Positions 5,717 through 6,974 of a DNA stretch of 6,974 nucleotides are shown here, piece by piece. Every line of letters starts with the position of its first letter. The first letter of the stretch is position 1. The notes beneath the pieces were generated by a model. The model was given only the letters and a program-made list of their open reading frames with translations, ran no database searches and was not told the DNA's origin. The DNA lies in contig CAZGVA010000045.1 of assembly GCA_964528765.1 (NCBI GenBank), positions 1 through 6,974 on the forward strand. Direction: 5' to 3'. The position numbers were made by a program, and so were the translations under genes. The stretch comes from JABICX01 sp964528765 (lineage in GTDB: Archaea; Nanobdellota; Nanobdellia; UBA10117; JABICX01).

Positions 5717-5743
5717 TAGCTCACGCTAGTTTTAATTAAAAAA
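5717..5743 (-). repeat. Intergenic hairpin repeat, copy c, in the 23S rRNA 3' flank
   Basis: The minus strand has a T6 run (5743-5738), AATTAAAAC, then TAGC-GTGA-GCTA (5728-5717). Compared with copies a and b, the loop changes from GTAA to GTGA. Both are GNRA tetraloops, and the stem is unchanged. It follows the 23S rRNA end by about 20-30 nt, where a terminator or processing site would be expected. Confidence 0.75.
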
Positions 5744-5764
5744 GTAATTAACAGAAGTAATACA

Positions 5765-6974
5765 CACAAATGCAATCGGTTAGTAGCTGCATGCTGAAAG
5801 TCTCGTTGCCTCGACTCTTACACACCAACCCTATCAAACTCATGTTCTATGAGAGATTAGACCGTCTCTTTTCACGTCAGGCTTCGTTCTTAGATGCTTT
5901 CAGAACTTATCCTTATCGCGCGTAGCTGCCCGGCCTGCCTTGTCAGACAACCGGTCCACTAGAGGCGCGGATCCTCCGTTCCTTTCGTACTAAGAGGTTC
6001 TTACACTCAGACGGCCAACACATCCAGTAGATATCATACAAACTGCCTCGCGGCGTTCTAAACCCAGCTCATGATGCCTTTTAATCGGTGAACCCCCGCA
6101 CCCTTGGTGGCTGATGCACCACCAGGATAGGCAAAGCCGACATCGAAGTAGCAAGCGCCATGGTCGATTTATACTAAAATCCACCTTCATTTAAGAAGGA
6201 ACCATCTGCTATCGATGTATATCTAAGTTATTTGTTATAATAGTTATAACGAGATTGATATTTATCAATCACGGAATTAAAAATTTTTAATTTTTAATAA
6301 CTAAGTTATAACCACTAAACGTCGTAGGACTGAAATTAATCAGTTTACAAAGACTAATACATCGATGCTCATGTTAAGACTTAATGTACTCTAACATGGC
6401 ACCACTCAATTATCCCCGAGGTAACTTTTCTATCAGATCAAGCGCTCAATAAAAGTGATTTGATGTTCGCTAATCCCCACTTTCGTGTCGAGGTTGCGTG
6501 CTTTTAGCAACCGCGTCAGGCTAACTTTTAGATTTGCCCTCTACTCCCGATTTCCGACCGGGATGAGTTAACCATTGGGTCCTCTTGATACCTTTTCAAG
6601 AGGGTGGCGCCCCACCCAAACTACCCATCTATAGGTGTCCTCCATTGGAGTAAGTTATTCAGACTTGGAAGTGTGGTGTTACACTTTTGACTTCCCTTAC
6701 ACCGGAATGCAAGGGTATAACGTCTCCCACATACTCTATGCAACCAAAACCGAATAACAGCTACAGACTATAGTGAAGTTCTACGGGGTCTTCGCTTCCC
6801 ACTGGACGTCTGTGGCCCGTGCACCACAATAGAATGTTCATAAGGTTCAATTTTGGGACAGTAGAGACCTCGTTACTCCATTCATGCAAGTCGTTAATTA
6901 AACGACAAGGTATTACGCTACCTTAAGAGCCTCAGAGTTAGGCCCGCCGTTTACCAGCCCTTCGTCCGGTTGAA
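5765..6974 (-). rRNA. 23S ribosomal RNA, 3' part (domains IV-VI), interrupted
   Basis: The minus strand enters in domain IV with GGUAAACGGCGGGCC and CUUAAGGUAGCG. It continues through the P-loop region (GGGUGGGGCG), CUCGGGGAUAA of the peptidyl transferase centre, UUCGAUGUCGGCU, the A-loop GGUUCACC, GAGCUGGGUUUAGAAC, the sarcin-ricin loop (AGUACGAAAGGAACGG), and CGAGGCAACGAGAC...CUACUAACCG near the 3' end. The gene is truncated by the right edge. The 3' end is placed near 5765 by comparison with the end of haloarchaeal 23S rRNA and is uncertain by about 10 nt. An insertion of about 211 nt (6159-6369) interrupts helix 89. Several near-invariant bases differ from the usual. No 5S rRNA or tRNA follows within the window, as in genomes with unlinked rRNA genes. 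Confidence 0.97.
6159..6369 (-). other. Insertion in 23S rRNA helix 89: candidate archaeal intron or excised spacer
   Basis: After UUAACAUG (6377-6370) the rRNA leaves the expected sequence and resumes at GCGCUUGCUAC (from 6158). Removing 211 nt rejoins a perfect helix 89 base: GUGCCAUGUU (6402-6393) pairs with AACAUG|GCGC. Because CAUG occurs at both ends (6373-6370 and 6162-6159), the junction can slide by 4 nt. The insert is A+T-rich and has no open frame for a homing endonuclease. Its helices include AUCGAUGUAU (6366-6357) with AUACAUCGAU (6220-6211), nested CUUAGUUAUU (6305-6296) with AAUAACUUAG (6232-6223, one mismatch), and the hairpin GAUUGAU-AAAU-AUCAAUC (6270-6253). Archaeal rRNA introns are usually cut at a bulge-helix-bulge; I could not fit a canonical one. 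An excised spacer that fragments the rRNA is the alternative. Confidence 0.75.

Noticed and set aside
5990..6190. Minus-strand open frame of 66 codons
   Set aside because: It lies within the conserved 23S rRNA sequence and extends into the insertion; rRNA explains the sequence.
6155..6377. Canonical bulge-helix-bulge splice motif at the 23S insertion
   Set aside because: I tried pairing the junctions around CAUG with 4-bp central helices and 3-nt bulges and found no convincing fit, so the intron call rests on restored helix 89 pairing only.
6891..6905. TTAATTAAAC in the 23S rRNA as a further copy of the intergenic repeat
   Set aside because: Only the short A+T palindrome matches; the TAGC-GTRA-GCTA core is absent and the bases belong to a normal rRNA helix.
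1..6974. CRISPR array, insertion sequence, toxin-antitoxin or phage genes
   Set aside because: No regularly spaced direct repeats, transposase motifs, terminal inverted repeats or recognisable phage or defence proteins were seen.

Overview
The window looks like part of an archaeal genome, most likely a DPANN lineage close to Woesearchaeota or Pacearchaeota. The evidence is an archaeal-type RNase P RNA, a 52-residue Sec61-beta, archaeal TATA (box A) elements about 27 nt upstream of several start codons, an A+T-rich genome, and secreted cysteine-rich proteins with motifs (DSDGGKDYY, CPNGC-DGAC, CGN-CE-GE, CNNNYEC) that recur in DPANN surface proteins. The lineage call is inference from motifs and gene content; no database search was possible.

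Nearly everything is on the minus strand. Read right to left: a partial 23S rRNA gene (right edge to about 5765); a 130-residue charged coiled-coil protein; two large secreted cysteine-rich proteins that share an almost identical C-terminal tail; a 191-residue single-pass membrane protein; the RNase P RNA gene; a 112-residue unknown protein; Sec61-beta; and, at the left edge, the first codons of a deoxyribonuclease IV-like gene. The one plus-strand gene, a 94-residue unknown at 267-551, converges on the Sec61-beta gene and overlaps its 3' end by 15 bases. Two genes were recovered by reading the sequence directly because they are very short or truncated: Sec61-beta and the deoxyribonuclease IV start.

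The left third is housekeeping: translocation, tRNA 5' processing and DNA repair. The middle encodes cell-envelope proteins. The right part is ribosomal RNA with no 5S rRNA or tRNA directly downstream. A 23-27 bp repeat containing a small GNRA-capped hairpin sits in three successive intergenic gaps, from the 23S rRNA 3' flank through the two secreted-protein genes.

The most notable observations are in the 23S rRNA. An A+T-rich insertion of about 211 nt splits the 3' strand of helix 89 beside the peptidyl transferase centre and is best explained as an intron or excised spacer. The flanking rRNA also carries unusual bases at several normally near-invariant positions: E. coli 2452, 2453, 2499 and 2552, plus G2661 in the sarcin-ricin loop.
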